Source: Ignavibacteria bacterium UBA7675 (lineage in GTDB: Bacteria; Bacteroidota; Ignavibacteria; Kapaibacteriales; UB7675). From it: a stretch of 64,000 nucleotides of DNA. The stretch spans positions 123,030 through 187,029 of the forward strand of contig DLHF01000052.1 in NCBI GenBank assembly GCA_002483085.1, in the 5' to 3' direction. The position numbers were made by a program, and so were the translations under genes. This document shows positions 1-9,174 of this stretch, in pieces; the first letter of the stretch is position 1, and each line of letters opens with the position of its first letter. The notes under the pieces are model-generated. The model saw only the letters and a program-made list of their open reading frames with translations, had not been told where the DNA came from and ran no database searches.

Positions 1-1
1 A

Positions 2-235
2 AAGATGGCCGGCCAGATACGGGAGCAATCGCAGTTGCCGTACACATCACAGGGCTTGGCGTTGTCGAAAGAGCGTATGGATAACCTGAGCGAACTCCAC
101 GGAAAATTGTACGGTGTAGAAGTGCAGGACTTGACAACCGAAACAGGTGAAGCATTGGGAACTCGTATTGTACTTACTTTTCCGGCGGATGTAGATGCTA
201 CTACGATGGGAGTTTTTCCGCGAGAATCAATATGA
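2..235 (+). CDS. Sensor histidine kinase, C-terminal fragment (LytS-like), cut by window edge
   Basis: The reading frame is open from the first bases, so only the last 77 or so residues are in the window. The motif GLALSKERMDNL followed by a beta-rich stretch ending in GTRIVLTFP resembles the end of the GHKL ATPase domain of LytS/YpdA-type kinases, where a conserved Arg in an ALxNxxxRL-like helix precedes the last strands. The stop lies 40 bases before the start of a LytTR response regulator, the usual partner of this kinase class, so a two-gene signalling operon is inferred. The sensory part is outside the window and its signal is unknown. Confidence 0.7.
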   Translation, partial: KMAGQIREQSQLPYTSQGLALSKERMDNLSELHGKLYGVEVQDLTTETGEALGTRIVLTFPADVDATTMGVFPRESI

Positions 236-275
236 GAGAGTAACAGAACTTTATACCATATATCAAGAATGTGAT

Positions 276-1058
276 ATGCAAATACGCACAGTACTTATCG
301 ACGACGAACCGGATGGATGCGACGCGCTGGAACTTATGCTTCGCAGCTATTGTCCGTCGGTAGAGGTTGTAGGTTCTACCACTTCGTTTGAGTCCGGCTT
401 GGAACTGGTTGAGCGTATCTCGCCTGACTTACTTTTTCTGGATATAGAAATGCCCTATGGCAGTGGGTTCGATCTGCTGGCTCGGTTTTCCGATCCGTCG
501 TTCGAGACGATTTTTACCACTGCCTATGCACAGTATGCCTACCAGGCATTCCGCGTGCAAGCATTAGACTATCTGCTAAAGCCGGTGCTGCCAGAGCCGC
601 TTATAGAGTCGGTACAGCGCGCCGAAAAGCGGCTGTTGGAGCGCCGTACAATCGATGCAGAAAGCATTGATTCGCTTGAGAATCTGCTGTCGGTGCTTGT
701 TGATAAAAGTGTGCACTCTAACCGCATAGCGCTTCGCACTGCCGAGAGCATAGAGTTCATACAGGTAAAAGATATTATCAGATGTGAAGCAGAAAAGAGC
801 TACACAGTGTTTTTCCTGGTAGATGGACAGAAGCTCATGATCAGTAAAAACCTTGTTGAATTCGAGGAGACGTTAGCGGCGTTCCACTTCCTGCGCGTGC
901 ACCACTCTCATCTTATTAATGTAGCGCACATCCGGCGCTATGTAAAAGGCAATGGGGGACGTTTGATTATGAGCGATGGTTCGGAAATTGTGCTGCCACG
1001 CCGCCGCAAGGACGAACTTATTCGCGCTATTACTAATGCACTTGCGGGCAAAGTGTAG
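276..1058 (+). CDS. LytTR-family response regulator
   Basis: A 260-residue protein with an N-terminal CheY-like receiver (about 1-120) and a C-terminal LytTR DNA-binding domain (about 150-255). The receiver has the acidic pair in VLIDDEPDG, the phospho-acceptor Asp in LLFLDIEMP, the Thr in FTTAYAQYA and the Lys in DYLLKPV. The LytTR domain shows the typical FLRVHHSHLIN segment and an RRRKDEL end. The ATG at 276 is chosen because it starts exactly at the first receiver strand; the same frame is open to 195 but overlaps the kinase gene. It probably controls transcription in response to the kinase just upstream. Target genes cannot be told from the sequence. Confidence 0.92.
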   Translation: MQIRTVLIDDEPDGCDALELMLRSYCPSVEVVGSTTSFESGLELVERISPDLLFLDIEMPYGSGFDLLARFSDPSFETIFTTAYAQYAYQAFRVQALDYLLKPVLPEPLIESVQRAEKRLLERRTIDAESIDSLENLLSVLVDKSVHSNRIALRTAESIEFIQVKDIIRCEAEKSYTVFFLVDGQKLMISKNLVEFEETLAAFHFLRVHHSHLINVAHIRRYVKGNGGRLIMSDGSEIVLPRRRKDELIRAITNALAGKV

Positions 1059-1127
1059 GTGCCCGGAGAATTTGTTCACTACGCACTGTCATGGGTTCTT
1101 ATAGGGGGTGGTGTGCGAATGGCGTGC

Positions 1128-1239
1128 GAACACCACGCGGCGGTATTATCACAGGCTCGTCCGCGCACCATGCTTACGGTAATATATGCGAGGACGTGTG
1201 CAGCGCGGTGCAGAGGCAAAGCGCGATGGCAAAGTCGAA
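1128..1239 (+). repeat. Intergenic repeat R1, copy 1 (split)
   Basis: The left part (accacgcggcgg, 1132-1143) and right part (gtgtgcagcgcggtgcagag, from 1196) match the R1 consensus but are separated by about 52 extra bases that include atgcgaggacg. It lies between the convergent LytTR regulator and T9SS-protein genes. Confidence 0.6.
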
Positions 1240-1281
1240 TGCCAAAAAAGCTCCTTGCTTGCAGAGTGACAGGTGATGTGC

Positions 1282-1319
1282 AAAAAGCCACAGGCCACGT
1301 GGCATACCACGCGGCCTGT
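1282..1319 (-). terminator. Intrinsic terminator of the 1348-3795 gene
   Basis: A 13-bp stem with one mismatch (arms 1290-1302 and 1307-1319, loop cata) is followed on the minus strand by ggctttttgc. It sits just past the stop of the minus-strand T9SS gene. Confidence 0.8.
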
Positions 1320-1347
1320 ATTGGGGAGCGGTCGGTCTGTCGGCCTG

Positions 1348-3795
1348 TTATTTTACCACTGTGAGCGGCACAGTGATAATATCGCCACCGGCACTGATCT
1401 GTACAAAGTACATACCGGATGGCAACTCCGTAGTAGATATGGTTGTGCTTTGTGCGCCGATAGACAGTTGCGGGGCTTGGATGTTGGCAACAATATCGCC
1501 AAGGTTGTTAAAGACAAGGATGCGAACATCGGCATCTTGGCGCAGTGTATAATGGATTGTTGTTTCGTCGATTGCAGGATTGGGTACGACATAGGCTTTG
1601 GAATCTATGCTCTCAAACGGCCTGTTCGCGCCCATTTTACCACCAGTGATACCGCACTCTACATTCACCCAGCGCGTACACACTACTGTGCTGCCATTGC
1701 GGAAGGTAATGCGGAGAGTTGTCGAGCCAGTGGTGAGGCATACTAGGACATTAAATGTGCCATCTGGATTGGGTGCTATGCTGGGTGTCAACGAAACCCA
1801 CCCACCGAGGTATGGATTGTATTCATCAACTGTGAAGTTGTCGATTCCCGGGCATCCGGAGTTGGATCCGTCGATAGTACCGAGAATGCGGTAGCAGCAC
1901 GTGCCGGTTAGCTCTTTGTATGCGTGCAAGCTCTTTACCTTCGAGCAGCAGTCCTCTTCGCATTTCAGCGTGAATTCTTTGATACACACAACTTTGCTGC
2001 CGTTTTTGAACAGCAGGCGAACTTTTTTGCTCGTATTGGGTGTCGTACACAGAGCAGGCGACTGAATGATAAGGCCTGACCCAGCGCCAACCGCGAACAC
2101 TCCAGCCGTTGTCCATCCGCTGCCGAGAGACTGCAGCTCAACCGATGTAATACAGGGATGCGGCATAGCGAGCATCACGTTGATTCTAAAGCAGCACTGC
2201 ATCGGAATCGAATTTGGTGCAGATATCTGCGACAGCACAGCGTTGAGCACCTGATCGCAACATTCATCTGCACACGATACAACCGAGGTCATGTTGGCGC
2301 CGCAGGCTGTTACTTCGGTTCCATTGATGCTTCCTATTACTTGGAAGGACACAGTAAAGTCGACAGTACCTTGGGGCAAGCAGATCGTGCCGATAGAAGT
2401 TGTCGTACCTGTCTCGTACACATCACCGCCATTGGTGTCGCCTTTCGTGATGTATGTTAGGCTTCCTACTGTACGGGTTGAATAACCGGCAGCGGGAGTA
2501 AACGAACTTCCCGGCGGCATCGGCGGCAGTTGGATTTTGATACCGCGTGCGCGCACATCACAACTGTAGTCGTTGGGGTATGGGCCATCATCGTTGTGTA
2601 CGACAATATCCCAGCAGCATGATCCGGGACCTGCCGCTGCCGGATCCAGTGATATTTTGAAGTTGGACGGGGTTGCGAAGTCGCATTCGCAGTCGCACTG
2701 GAGTCTTTGGGCAGAGTGGCAGATCAACGCACCGTTGCCATCGTACAACTGGAAGAGCACCAGCCCGCTGGTAAACCTATCGGTACAGAATTCAAACGGT
2801 ACGCCGGGATCAAACGGCCCTGAAATAGTTTGGACACCCGCCGGTGTGGTCACTTTTATACTGGTAGCTAAGTTGCAGTAGCCCACGTTTCCGTCCAGAA
2901 GTGTGATATCGTAGCAGCACTTAGTGGGGTCGGACGATACTTTTTTCTCTACCTTGATACCGGGCGGGCACACTTCGCAGATGTACACATTATCGATCAT
3001 GTAGTAGCCTTCTTCGCTGCCAACAGCAGCGGGCGAGCCCTGGCTGATCCACTCGGCATCGGGAATGTCTTCCTGAAAATTGCCGATAGTCAGGTAGTTT
3101 ATAGTTGCGCTTGTTACAAAGACATTCACAGATACATAATGCCAGTCGCTTGCATCCCAGCCGCTGGCGTCGTACACCTCGCCGTAGCTGCCGATAGCGG
3201 TGTCGATAGCTCCATCGCCGTTACCGCTGCCGTTATAGGTATCAAGGAAAGTAGGGGAATTCGTCGTGAGCAGGCAGCCGATCCTTTGCATACGGCTCTG
3301 GCTGGCAAGGCTGGATGAGCGCATCATAAAGGAAACCGTATAGCTGCGCCCCGGCGATAATGCGATAGCGAGGTTCTGCGAGATATAATCGCGACGGCAC
3401 AGAGCTGTACTCGGATTGTCGATAACCCTAATGCCTGCATAGGCGCGCATCGGATTGGTAGTTGTACCTGTAGGATCGCTGGCGTCGTTGCAGTCGGTAA
3501 GGGGATAATGCGTGTTGCGCGGAACGCCGCGGTCTATGGCGCCGTTTGGCCAAGTGTCGCATCCGTAGTAGAAATCGGGGGTTCCCTTCGTGGGGGTAAA
3601 CCACGAGTCGCACATGTCTTCTATACGAAGGAATGACGACGCAGGAGAAACATCTGTCACGCTGTTGCAAACATTCAGCGGCGACGAGGGATTCAGGATG
3701 TGGAAGTTGGAATTACTGATCGCCTGCCCACGTGCAGCGGGCAAAAACATTCCAAAAATCGCACACAATACAAGCACTTTACAGAGTGTTCTCAT
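1348..3795 (-). CDS. Secreted T9SS-sorted protein with repeated Cys-rich modules
   Basis: About 815 residues. It begins with a signal peptide (charged MRTLCK, hydrophobic core, cleavage near ARGQA). The first 250 residues resemble an N-terminal carbohydrate-binding/jelly-roll-like region. The middle holds about four related modules, each opening with a double-Cys motif (CCYDI, CCWDI, CCFRI, CCYRI) and closing with a CxC or ECCx group. The last 80 residues are a type A T9SS sorting domain: VPNPAIDETTIHY, then SGMYFVQI and a basic end. It should be exported by the Sec system, then moved across the outer membrane and probably anchored at the surface. The ATG at 3795 is preferred (GAGAG five bases upstream, starts at the signal peptide); in-frame alternatives are 3807 and 3831. 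Biological role unknown. Confidence 0.85.
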   Translation of the reverse strand: MRTLCKVLVLCAIFGMFLPAARGQAISNSNFHILNPSSPLNVCNSVTDVSPASSFLRIEDMCDSWFTPTKGTPDFYYGCDTWPNGAIDRGVPRNTHYPLTDCNDASDPTGTTTNPMRAYAGIRVIDNPSTALCRRDYISQNLAIALSPGRSYTVSFMMRSSSLASQSRMQRIGCLLTTNSPTFLDTYNGSGNGDGAIDTAIGSYGEVYDASGWDASDWHYVSVNVFVTSATINYLTIGNFQEDIPDAEWISQGSPAAVGSEEGYYMIDNVYICEVCPPGIKVEKKVSSDPTKCCYDITLLDGNVGYCNLATSIKVTTPAGVQTISGPFDPGVPFEFCTDRFTSGLVLFQLYDGNGALICHSAQRLQCDCECDFATPSNFKISLDPAAAGPGSCCWDIVVHNDDGPYPNDYSCDVRARGIKIQLPPMPPGSSFTPAAGYSTRTVGSLTYITKGDTNGGDVYETGTTTSIGTICLPQGTVDFTVSFQVIGSINGTEVTACGANMTSVVSCADECCDQVLNAVLSQISAPNSIPMQCCFRINVMLAMPHPCITSVELQSLGSGWTTAGVFAVGAGSGLIIQSPALCTTPNTSKKVRLLFKNGSKVVCIKEFTLKCEEDCCSKVKSLHAYKELTGTCCYRILGTIDGSNSGCPGIDNFTVDEYNPYLGGWVSLTPSIAPNPDGTFNVLVCLTTGSTTLRITFRNGSTVVCTRWVNVECGITGGKMGANRPFESIDSKAYVVPNPAIDETTIHYTLRQDADVRILVFNNLGDIVANIQAPQLSIGAQSTTISTTELPSGMYFVQISAGGDIITVPLTVVK

Positions 3796-4441
3796 AGAAA
3801 CTCTCATAGAATTAAGGATAAGAGAAAGCAATAGAGCACCTACAGGCGTTCGTTGGTTGTTGCCGTAGAAGCCATCTGCCGTGAGTAAGAGAAGAATAGA
3901 GCGAAGCGCTTCGCATTTGCCTGATTGTCGCCGGTTGTATCTTGTGCTCTGTACCAGAGCTGCCTGTCACCTTGTTGATACCAGCTATTTATCAGTGGCA
4001 GGAGAAACTTATTGAGGATGGACTTTCCTTCCAAACGACCTTCTACCTGCGGCTTTGGTTGTTGTACCGACGGTTGTATTTTTCTTGCCAGTGGCACCAG
4101 TGTTGTGCACACGTTGCTCTTTGCCGACTTGCTATCGACTGGCGCCAAGCCTTTGGCCGAAGCCGCAGCGGTGTTGCGACCGGTGACAGCGACCGGGCGG
4201 GCGCCGCAGCGATGCCCGTGCCACAGAAAAGGGAAAGCGGAGAGGCGCGCTTGCCATGCCTGCGGTACCCGCCCGGTGTGTGGTGTTGCTCTGGGAGCTT
4301 CTTCTGCAAGCTTTTCGCTTTCGGCCTCCGATGGAGAGTAATATCGGGCTGTATTTTGCCGTCTACGGGTATTTCACGAGTTTTGCAGTCTGTACTGTGT
4401 CTGCAATAGGCACCGCAGCTTTGTTTTACAGCAGGATATTT
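3796..4441. other. Gene-free region upstream of metH
   Basis: About 645 bases between divergent genes. It contains an R2 repeat copy at 4162-4223. The metH frame stays open upstream to 4256, but that extension has no family resemblance. I looked for a cobalamin or SAM riboswitch and could not recognise the conserved boxes of either. Confidence 0.5.
4162..4223 (+). repeat. Intergenic repeat R2, copy 1
   Basis: It contains gccgcagcggtgttgcgacc, then ggtgacagcgac, then a hairpin with arms cgggcg and tgcccg (one G-T pair). It is related to copies at 9045-9109 (+) and 14277-14335 (-). Confidence 0.7.
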
Positions 4442-7400
4442 ATGGAAACGCAACTACACGATCTCCTTCGGCGCCGCATTCTGGTATTAGATGGCGCTAT
4501 GGGGACCATGCTCCAGCGCTATACACTGAGCGAACAGGATTTCCGCGCAGATCGATTTGCCGACCATGCACACGAGCTCAAAGGCAACAACGATCTGCTG
4601 AGCATTACGCGACCGGATATTATACGCGATATACACCGGGCGTATTTAGAAGCGGGCTCGGATATTGTGGAAACCAACACCTTTACGGCTACTTCTATTG
4701 CACAGGCCGACTACGGTATGGAAGCTGTGGTCTACGAAATGAACCTGCGATCAGCGCAACTTGCACGCGAAGCGGCGGCGGAATACACGCAGAAAACACC
4801 GCACAAGCCGCGCTTTGTCGCCGGAGCAATGGGGCCTACCACTAAACTGCTGTCGCTGTCGCCAGATGTGAACGATCCCGGCTACAGGTCCATGACTTGG
4901 GACGAGCTTGTGGCTGCATTTACCGAGCAGGTGCGCGGGCTTGTGGACGGCGGATGCGATCTGCTGCTGATCGAAACAATTACCGACACGCTCAATGCCA
5001 AGGCTGCACTCTATGCTATCCAGGAATACTTTGATGCCACAGGAGTGTCGCTGCCGGTGATGATCTCTGGAACAGTGGTGGATATGAGCGGTCGTATTCT
5101 GTCGGGCCAGACGATTGAGGCATTCTGGACATCGGTTTCGCACATGAAACATCTGCTGTCGGTGGGGCTTAACTGTGCGCTTGGCTCGGCGCAAATGCGC
5201 CCGTTTATCGAAGAGCTGTCCACTGTTGCTACGAGTTTTGTAAGCCTGTACCCCAATGCCGGGCTGCCCAACGAAATGGGCGGCTACGACGAGACTCCGA
5301 ACTTTATGGCCAACGCCACGCGTGAGTATGCCGAAAGCGGATTTGTGAATATTGTAGGTGGATGTTGTGGTACAACCCCCGACCACATACGCGCCATTGC
5401 AAGCGCTGTAGAAGGCATGACGCCGCGCGCGCTGCCACACCGCGAGCCGTATCTGCGCCTGTCGGGGTTAGAGCCGATGGAAGTGCGCCCCGAGACAAAT
5501 TTTGTGAATATCGGCGAGCGCACCAATGTGACTGGCTCTGCCCGCTTTGCAAAGCTGATTAAAGAAGGGAATTACGAGGAAGCGCTTTCAGTGGCGCGCC
5601 AGCAAGTAGAAAGCGGTGCTCAGGTAATCGACATCAACATGGACGAGGGAATGCTCGACTCTGAAGCGGCGATGGTGAAGTTTCTCAATCTGATCGCTGC
5701 CGAGCCCGATATTGCACGCGTGCCTATTATGATCGACTCATCGAAGTGGAGTATTATCGAAGCTGGGCTGAAGTGTATTCAGGGCAAGGGCATTGTGAAT
5801 TCGATTTCGATGAAGGAAGGCGAAGATGTGTTTCGCGAGCAGGCTCGCAAAGTGTTGCGCTACGGTGCCGCCGCTGTGGTGATGGCCTTCGACGAACAGG
5901 GGCAAGCCGACAGCTTTGAGCGCAGAATACAAATATGCCAGCGTGCCTATGATATTCTCACAAAAGAAGTGGGGTTTCCGCCGCAGGACATCATTTTCGA
6001 CCCGAATATTTTTGCAATTGCTACGGGAATTGACGAGCACAGCAACTACGCTATCGACTTTATCGAGGCGACGCGCTGGATAAAAGAACACCTGCCTTTG
6101 GCCAAAATCTCCGGCGGGGTGAGCAATGTGTCGTTCTCGTTCCGGGGCAATGAGCCAGTGCGCCGAGCCATGCACACCGCTTTTCTGTATCATGCTATTA
6201 AAGCAGGTATGGACATGGGCATTGTTAATGCCGGGCAGATCGACATCTACGATGAGATTCCCAAGGACCTGCTCGAACGCATCGAAGATGTGCTGTTCAA
6301 CCGCCGCCCAGATGCTACTGAACGCCTTGTAGAACTGGCCGATACGGTAAAGGGCGGTGGAAAAATAGAAGCGAAAAGTGAGGAATGGCGCAGTGCTCCT
6401 GTGGAAGAACGTTTGAAACACGCTCTTGTGAAGGGAATTGTAGAATATGTGGAGCAGGATGTGGAAGAAGTGCGCCACAAATTTCCCCGGCCTATTATGG
6501 TAATCGAAGGGCCGCTGATGGACGGCATGAACGTTGTTGGCGATCTGTTCGGCGCAGGGAAAATGTTTCTACCGCAGGTGGTGAAATCTGCCCGCGTAAT
6601 GAAAAAAGCTGTGGCCTATCTCATCCCGTTTATCGAAGAAGAAAAACTTCGCTCCGGCGAGGTGGACAAGCCCAATGGCACTGTGCTTCTAGCCACGGTA
6701 AAGGGCGATGTGCACGACATCGGCAAGAATATTGTGGGCGTGGTGCTCGCCTGTAACAACTACGATATTATCGACCTCGGTGTGATGGTGCACGCCGACA
6801 AGATTCTACAAACAGCTATCGAGCGCAATGTGGATGTGATCGGCCTTTCGGGGCTTATTACCCCGTCGCTCGATGAAATGGTGCACATCGCACGCGAAAT
6901 GAAGCGCTTGAAGTTCGACAAGCCGTTGCTGATAGGTGGTGCTACAACGTCGCGTGTACACACAGCCGTAAAGATCGACCCGCAGTACGATGGCCCGGTT
7001 GTGCACGTGCTCGATGCGTCGCGTGCTGTGCCCGTTGTGGGCAATCTTATCAATGCCGAAACACGCGATGCGATGATAACAGGCTTTAAGCAGGAATACG
7101 CCCGTCTTCGCGAGGACTACAGCAAGCGCAAGGTAGATAAAACGCTGCTTTCGTATCCGCAGGCGTGCGCTAATAAATTCCGCACCGATTGGGATAAGCT
7201 CAATATTACAACTCCCGCCAAGCTGGGCGTTACGGTGTTCGACGATGTACCGATAGATGAACTCCGCAAGTATATCGACTGGACGCCATTTTTCCTTTCG
7301 TGGGAACTGCGTGGCCGCTACCCGGCTATTTTCGATGATGAAGTAGTGGGCGTCGAAGCAAAAAAACTTTATACCGAAGCCAATGTGTTGTTGGACGAAA

Positions 7401-8143
7401 TTATCGCTCGCAAGTGGCTTACTGCCAAAGCAGTTATTGGCTTGTTTCCTGCTAATGCAGTAGGAGCAGATGAAGTAGCTATCTATACCGACGAGTCCCG
7501 AAGCGAGACAGCGGCAGAGCTCTATTTCCTGCGTCAGCAGTCGGAGAAAGCAGGCGGCGTACCTAATCTTTCGCTTGCCGACTACATTGCTCCGAAAGAA
7601 TCAGGTCGCGGGGATTACCTCGGTGCTTTTGCTGTGACAGCGGGCATTGGTATTGAAAAAATTACCGAGCATTTCCGCGCTTTGCACGACGACTACAGCG
7701 CGATTATGGCTCAGGCAATTGCCGATAGGCTGGCCGAAGCTCTGGCGGAGATGATGCACGAGAAAGTACGCCGCGAGTTCTGGGGCTATGCTGCCGACGA
7801 ACAATTAAAAAACGAAGAGCTTATCAGCGAATCGTACCAGGGTATTCGCCCGGCGCCCGGCTATCCCGCTTGCCCCGATCACACGGAAAAACGCACGCTG
7901 TTTGCTTTGCTCAATGCCGAACAAAACGCAGGCATTACGCTTACTGAAAGTTGTGCCATGTACCCGGCGGCGGCAGTTAGCGGTTGGTATTTTGCCCATC
8001 CCCAGTCGAAGTATTTTCCGGTGGGGAAAATCAGCAAAGACCAGGTAGACGACTACGCGCGCAGAAAAAATATGAGCATAGAAGAGACAGAGCGGTGGCT
8101 CAGCCCCGTGCTTGCGTATGAAGTGCAGGAGCCAGTGGCATAA
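4442..8143 (+). CDS. metH: Cobalamin-dependent methionine synthase
   Basis: At 1233 residues it is close to the usual MetH length. It transfers the methyl group of 5-methyltetrahydrofolate to homocysteine through cob(I)alamin. Domain order is complete. The homocysteine-binding domain (about 10-320) has LDGAMGTMLQ, the zinc Cys in VGLNCALGS and the Cys pair in GGCCGTTPDH. The pterin-binding domain (about 340-610) has NIGERTNVTGS. The cobalamin domain (about 640-890) has HDIGKN, the lower axial His, near residue 758. The activation domain (about 910-1230) has RPAPGYP and ESCAMYP for SAM-dependent reactivation. The ATG at 4442 follows AGGATATTT; the longer upstream frame is not supported. It appears to be transcribed alone. 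Confidence 0.98.
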   Translation: METQLHDLLRRRILVLDGAMGTMLQRYTLSEQDFRADRFADHAHELKGNNDLLSITRPDIIRDIHRAYLEAGSDIVETNTFTATSIAQADYGMEAVVYEMNLRSAQLAREAAAEYTQKTPHKPRFVAGAMGPTTKLLSLSPDVNDPGYRSMTWDELVAAFTEQVRGLVDGGCDLLLIETITDTLNAKAALYAIQEYFDATGVSLPVMISGTVVDMSGRILSGQTIEAFWTSVSHMKHLLSVGLNCALGSAQMRPFIEELSTVATSFVSLYPNAGLPNEMGGYDETPNFMANATREYAESGFVNIVGGCCGTTPDHIRAIASAVEGMTPRALPHREPYLRLSGLEPMEVRPETNFVNIGERTNVTGSARFAKLIKEGNYEEALSVARQQVESGAQVIDINMDEGMLDSEAAMVKFLNLIAAEPDIARVPIMIDSSKWSIIEAGLKCIQGKGIVNSISMKEGEDVFREQARKVLRYGAAAVVMAFDEQGQADSFERRIQICQRAYDILTKEVGFPPQDIIFDPNIFAIATGIDEHSNYAIDFIEATRWIKEHLPLAKISGGVSNVSFSFRGNEPVRRAMHTAFLYHAIKAGMDMGIVNAGQIDIYDEIPKDLLERIEDVLFNRRPDATERLVELADTVKGGGKIEAKSEEWRSAPVEERLKHALVKGIVEYVEQDVEEVRHKFPRPIMVIEGPLMDGMNVVGDLFGAGKMFLPQVVKSARVMKKAVAYLIPFIEEEKLRSGEVDKPNGTVLLATVKGDVHDIGKNIVGVVLACNNYDIIDLGVMVHADKILQTAIERNVDVIGLSGLITPSLDEMVHIAREMKRLKFDKPLLIGGATTSRVHTAVKIDPQYDGPVVHVLDASRAVPVVGNLINAETRDAMITGFKQEYARLREDYSKRKVDKTLLSYPQACANKFRTDWDKLNITTPAKLGVTVFDDVPIDELRKYIDWTPFFLSWELRGRYPAIFDDEVVGVEAKKLYTEANVLLDEIIARKWLTAKAVIGLFPANAVGADEVAIYTDESRSETAAELYFLRQQSEKAGGVPNLSLADYIAPKESGRGDYLGAFAVTAGIGIEKITEHFRALHDDYSAIMAQAIADRLAEALAEMMHEKVRREFWGYAADEQLKNEELISESYQGIRPAPGYPACPDHTEKRTLFALLNAEQNAGITLTESCAMYPAAAVSGWYFAHPQSKYFPVGKISKDQVDDYARRKNMSIEETERWLSPVLAYEVQEPVA

Positions 8144-8205
8144 AGAAACTGCGCTGTGGCTTTTGTGGATTCTTTCCCATTATCTATTTCTAATCACGGA
8201 ACAGA

Positions 8206-8913
8206 ATGATAGCTACATCAGTACTGATCACAGGTGCTAATCGCGGTATTGGCCTAGGGCTTGTCCGGGAGTTTCTCGCGCGTGGTTATGCTGTGTTTGC
8301 GTCGTGCCGCCAACCGCACCTGGCAGATGAACTCCAATCGCTCGCGTCCAAGTACGGCGAAAAACTGCATGTCTACGCGTGCGATGTAACGAGCGACGAC
8401 AGTGTGCAGGCGTTTTGCCAGGCTGTTTCGCAGGATGTTGGCGCTATTGATATCCTTGTGAACAATGCCGGTGTGCTCCCGCGCGGCGATGAGAAAATCG
8501 GCGAGGTCGGTGTCGACACATTGCGCCACACAATAGAGACAAATACGCTCGGGCCGTTCAGGATTGTGCAGGCTTTTCTTCCGCTTGTACGCCGGGGTCG
8601 AGAAAAAAAACTACTGCACATTTCTACAAAGATGGGATCGGTGTCGCTCAATACAAGTGGCGGCGCTTACAGCTATCGAATGTCGAAAGCGGCGCTGAAT
8701 ATGCTGAGCCAAAATCTCTCCATTGAGCTCTACAGCGAAGGTGTTATTTCTTTGGTAGTGCATCCCGGATGGGCGCAAACTGATATGGGCGGTGCCCGAG
8801 CTGCCGTACCCTTGAGCGATTCGGTGCGCGGGATTATGTCGATTATCGAACAGGCGACGCTCCGCGAGAGCGGCGGTTTTTTCAACTACACAGGCGAGGC
8901 ACTTGCATTCTAA
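8206..8913 (+). CDS. Short-chain dehydrogenase/reductase
   Basis: A 235-residue classical SDR. It has the nucleotide-binding GANRGIG near the N-terminus, CDVTSDD, the NNAG motif, a Ser in LHISTKMGS and the catalytic YSYRMSK. The substrate-binding loop PGWAQTDMGG resembles C-factor and sniffer-like carbonyl reductases, which commonly use NADPH; that subgroup call is inference. It lies 62 bases after metH on the same strand, but there is no functional link to methionine synthesis. The substrate cannot be told. Confidence 0.9.
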   Translation: MIATSVLITGANRGIGLGLVREFLARGYAVFASCRQPHLADELQSLASKYGEKLHVYACDVTSDDSVQAFCQAVSQDVGAIDILVNNAGVLPRGDEKIGEVGVDTLRHTIETNTLGPFRIVQAFLPLVRRGREKKLLHISTKMGSVSLNTSGGAYSYRMSKAALNMLSQNLSIELYSEGVISLVVHPGWAQTDMGGARAAVPLSDSVRGIMSIIEQATLRESGGFFNYTGEALAF

Positions 8914-8970
8914 TTCTACAGTTTCCCGAAGTGGTCTGTAGTCCGGTGCAAGCCAGCAGGCAAGAAGTTG

Positions 8971-9036
8971 TTGCGCTTCGGTCGCTGCTCCCGCTTCGGT
9001 CTCTGCACCGCGCAGCACCACCGTTGCGTGTAGTGC
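8971..9036 (-). repeat. Intergenic repeat R1, copy 2
   Basis: Read on the minus strand it gives cacgcaacggtggtgctgcg, cggtgcagagaccgaagcg and a second agcgaccgaagcg, matching the consensus including its internal direct repeat. It lies directly beside an R2 copy, between the SDR gene and purD. Confidence 0.75.
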
Positions 9037-9044
9037 CGGGGCTT

Positions 9045-9109
9045 ACCGCAGCGGTTTGTGCGACCGGCGACAGCGACGCGGCGGGCGTCCAAGCCACGCC
9101 CGTGCTCAT
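9045..9109 (+). repeat. Intergenic repeat R2, copy 2
   Basis: It contains accgcagcgg, gcgaccggcgacagcgac and a perfect 7-bp hairpin with arms cgggcgt and acgcccg around loop ccaagcc. It lies just upstream of purD. Confidence 0.75.
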
Positions 9110-9174
9110 GATATTCTTTACCAGATTTCTTACTCCGGATATTCTTTTGACTGAATTTTACACACGGACACATT

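Noticed and set aside
3796..4441. Riboswitch (cobalamin or SAM) upstream of metH
   Set aside because: No recognisable B12 box or SAM-aptamer core; the region is mainly an R2 repeat and unassigned sequence.
4751..6478. Long minus-strand open frames opposite metH
   Set aside because: They are antisense shadows of a clearly coding gene; no protein motifs.
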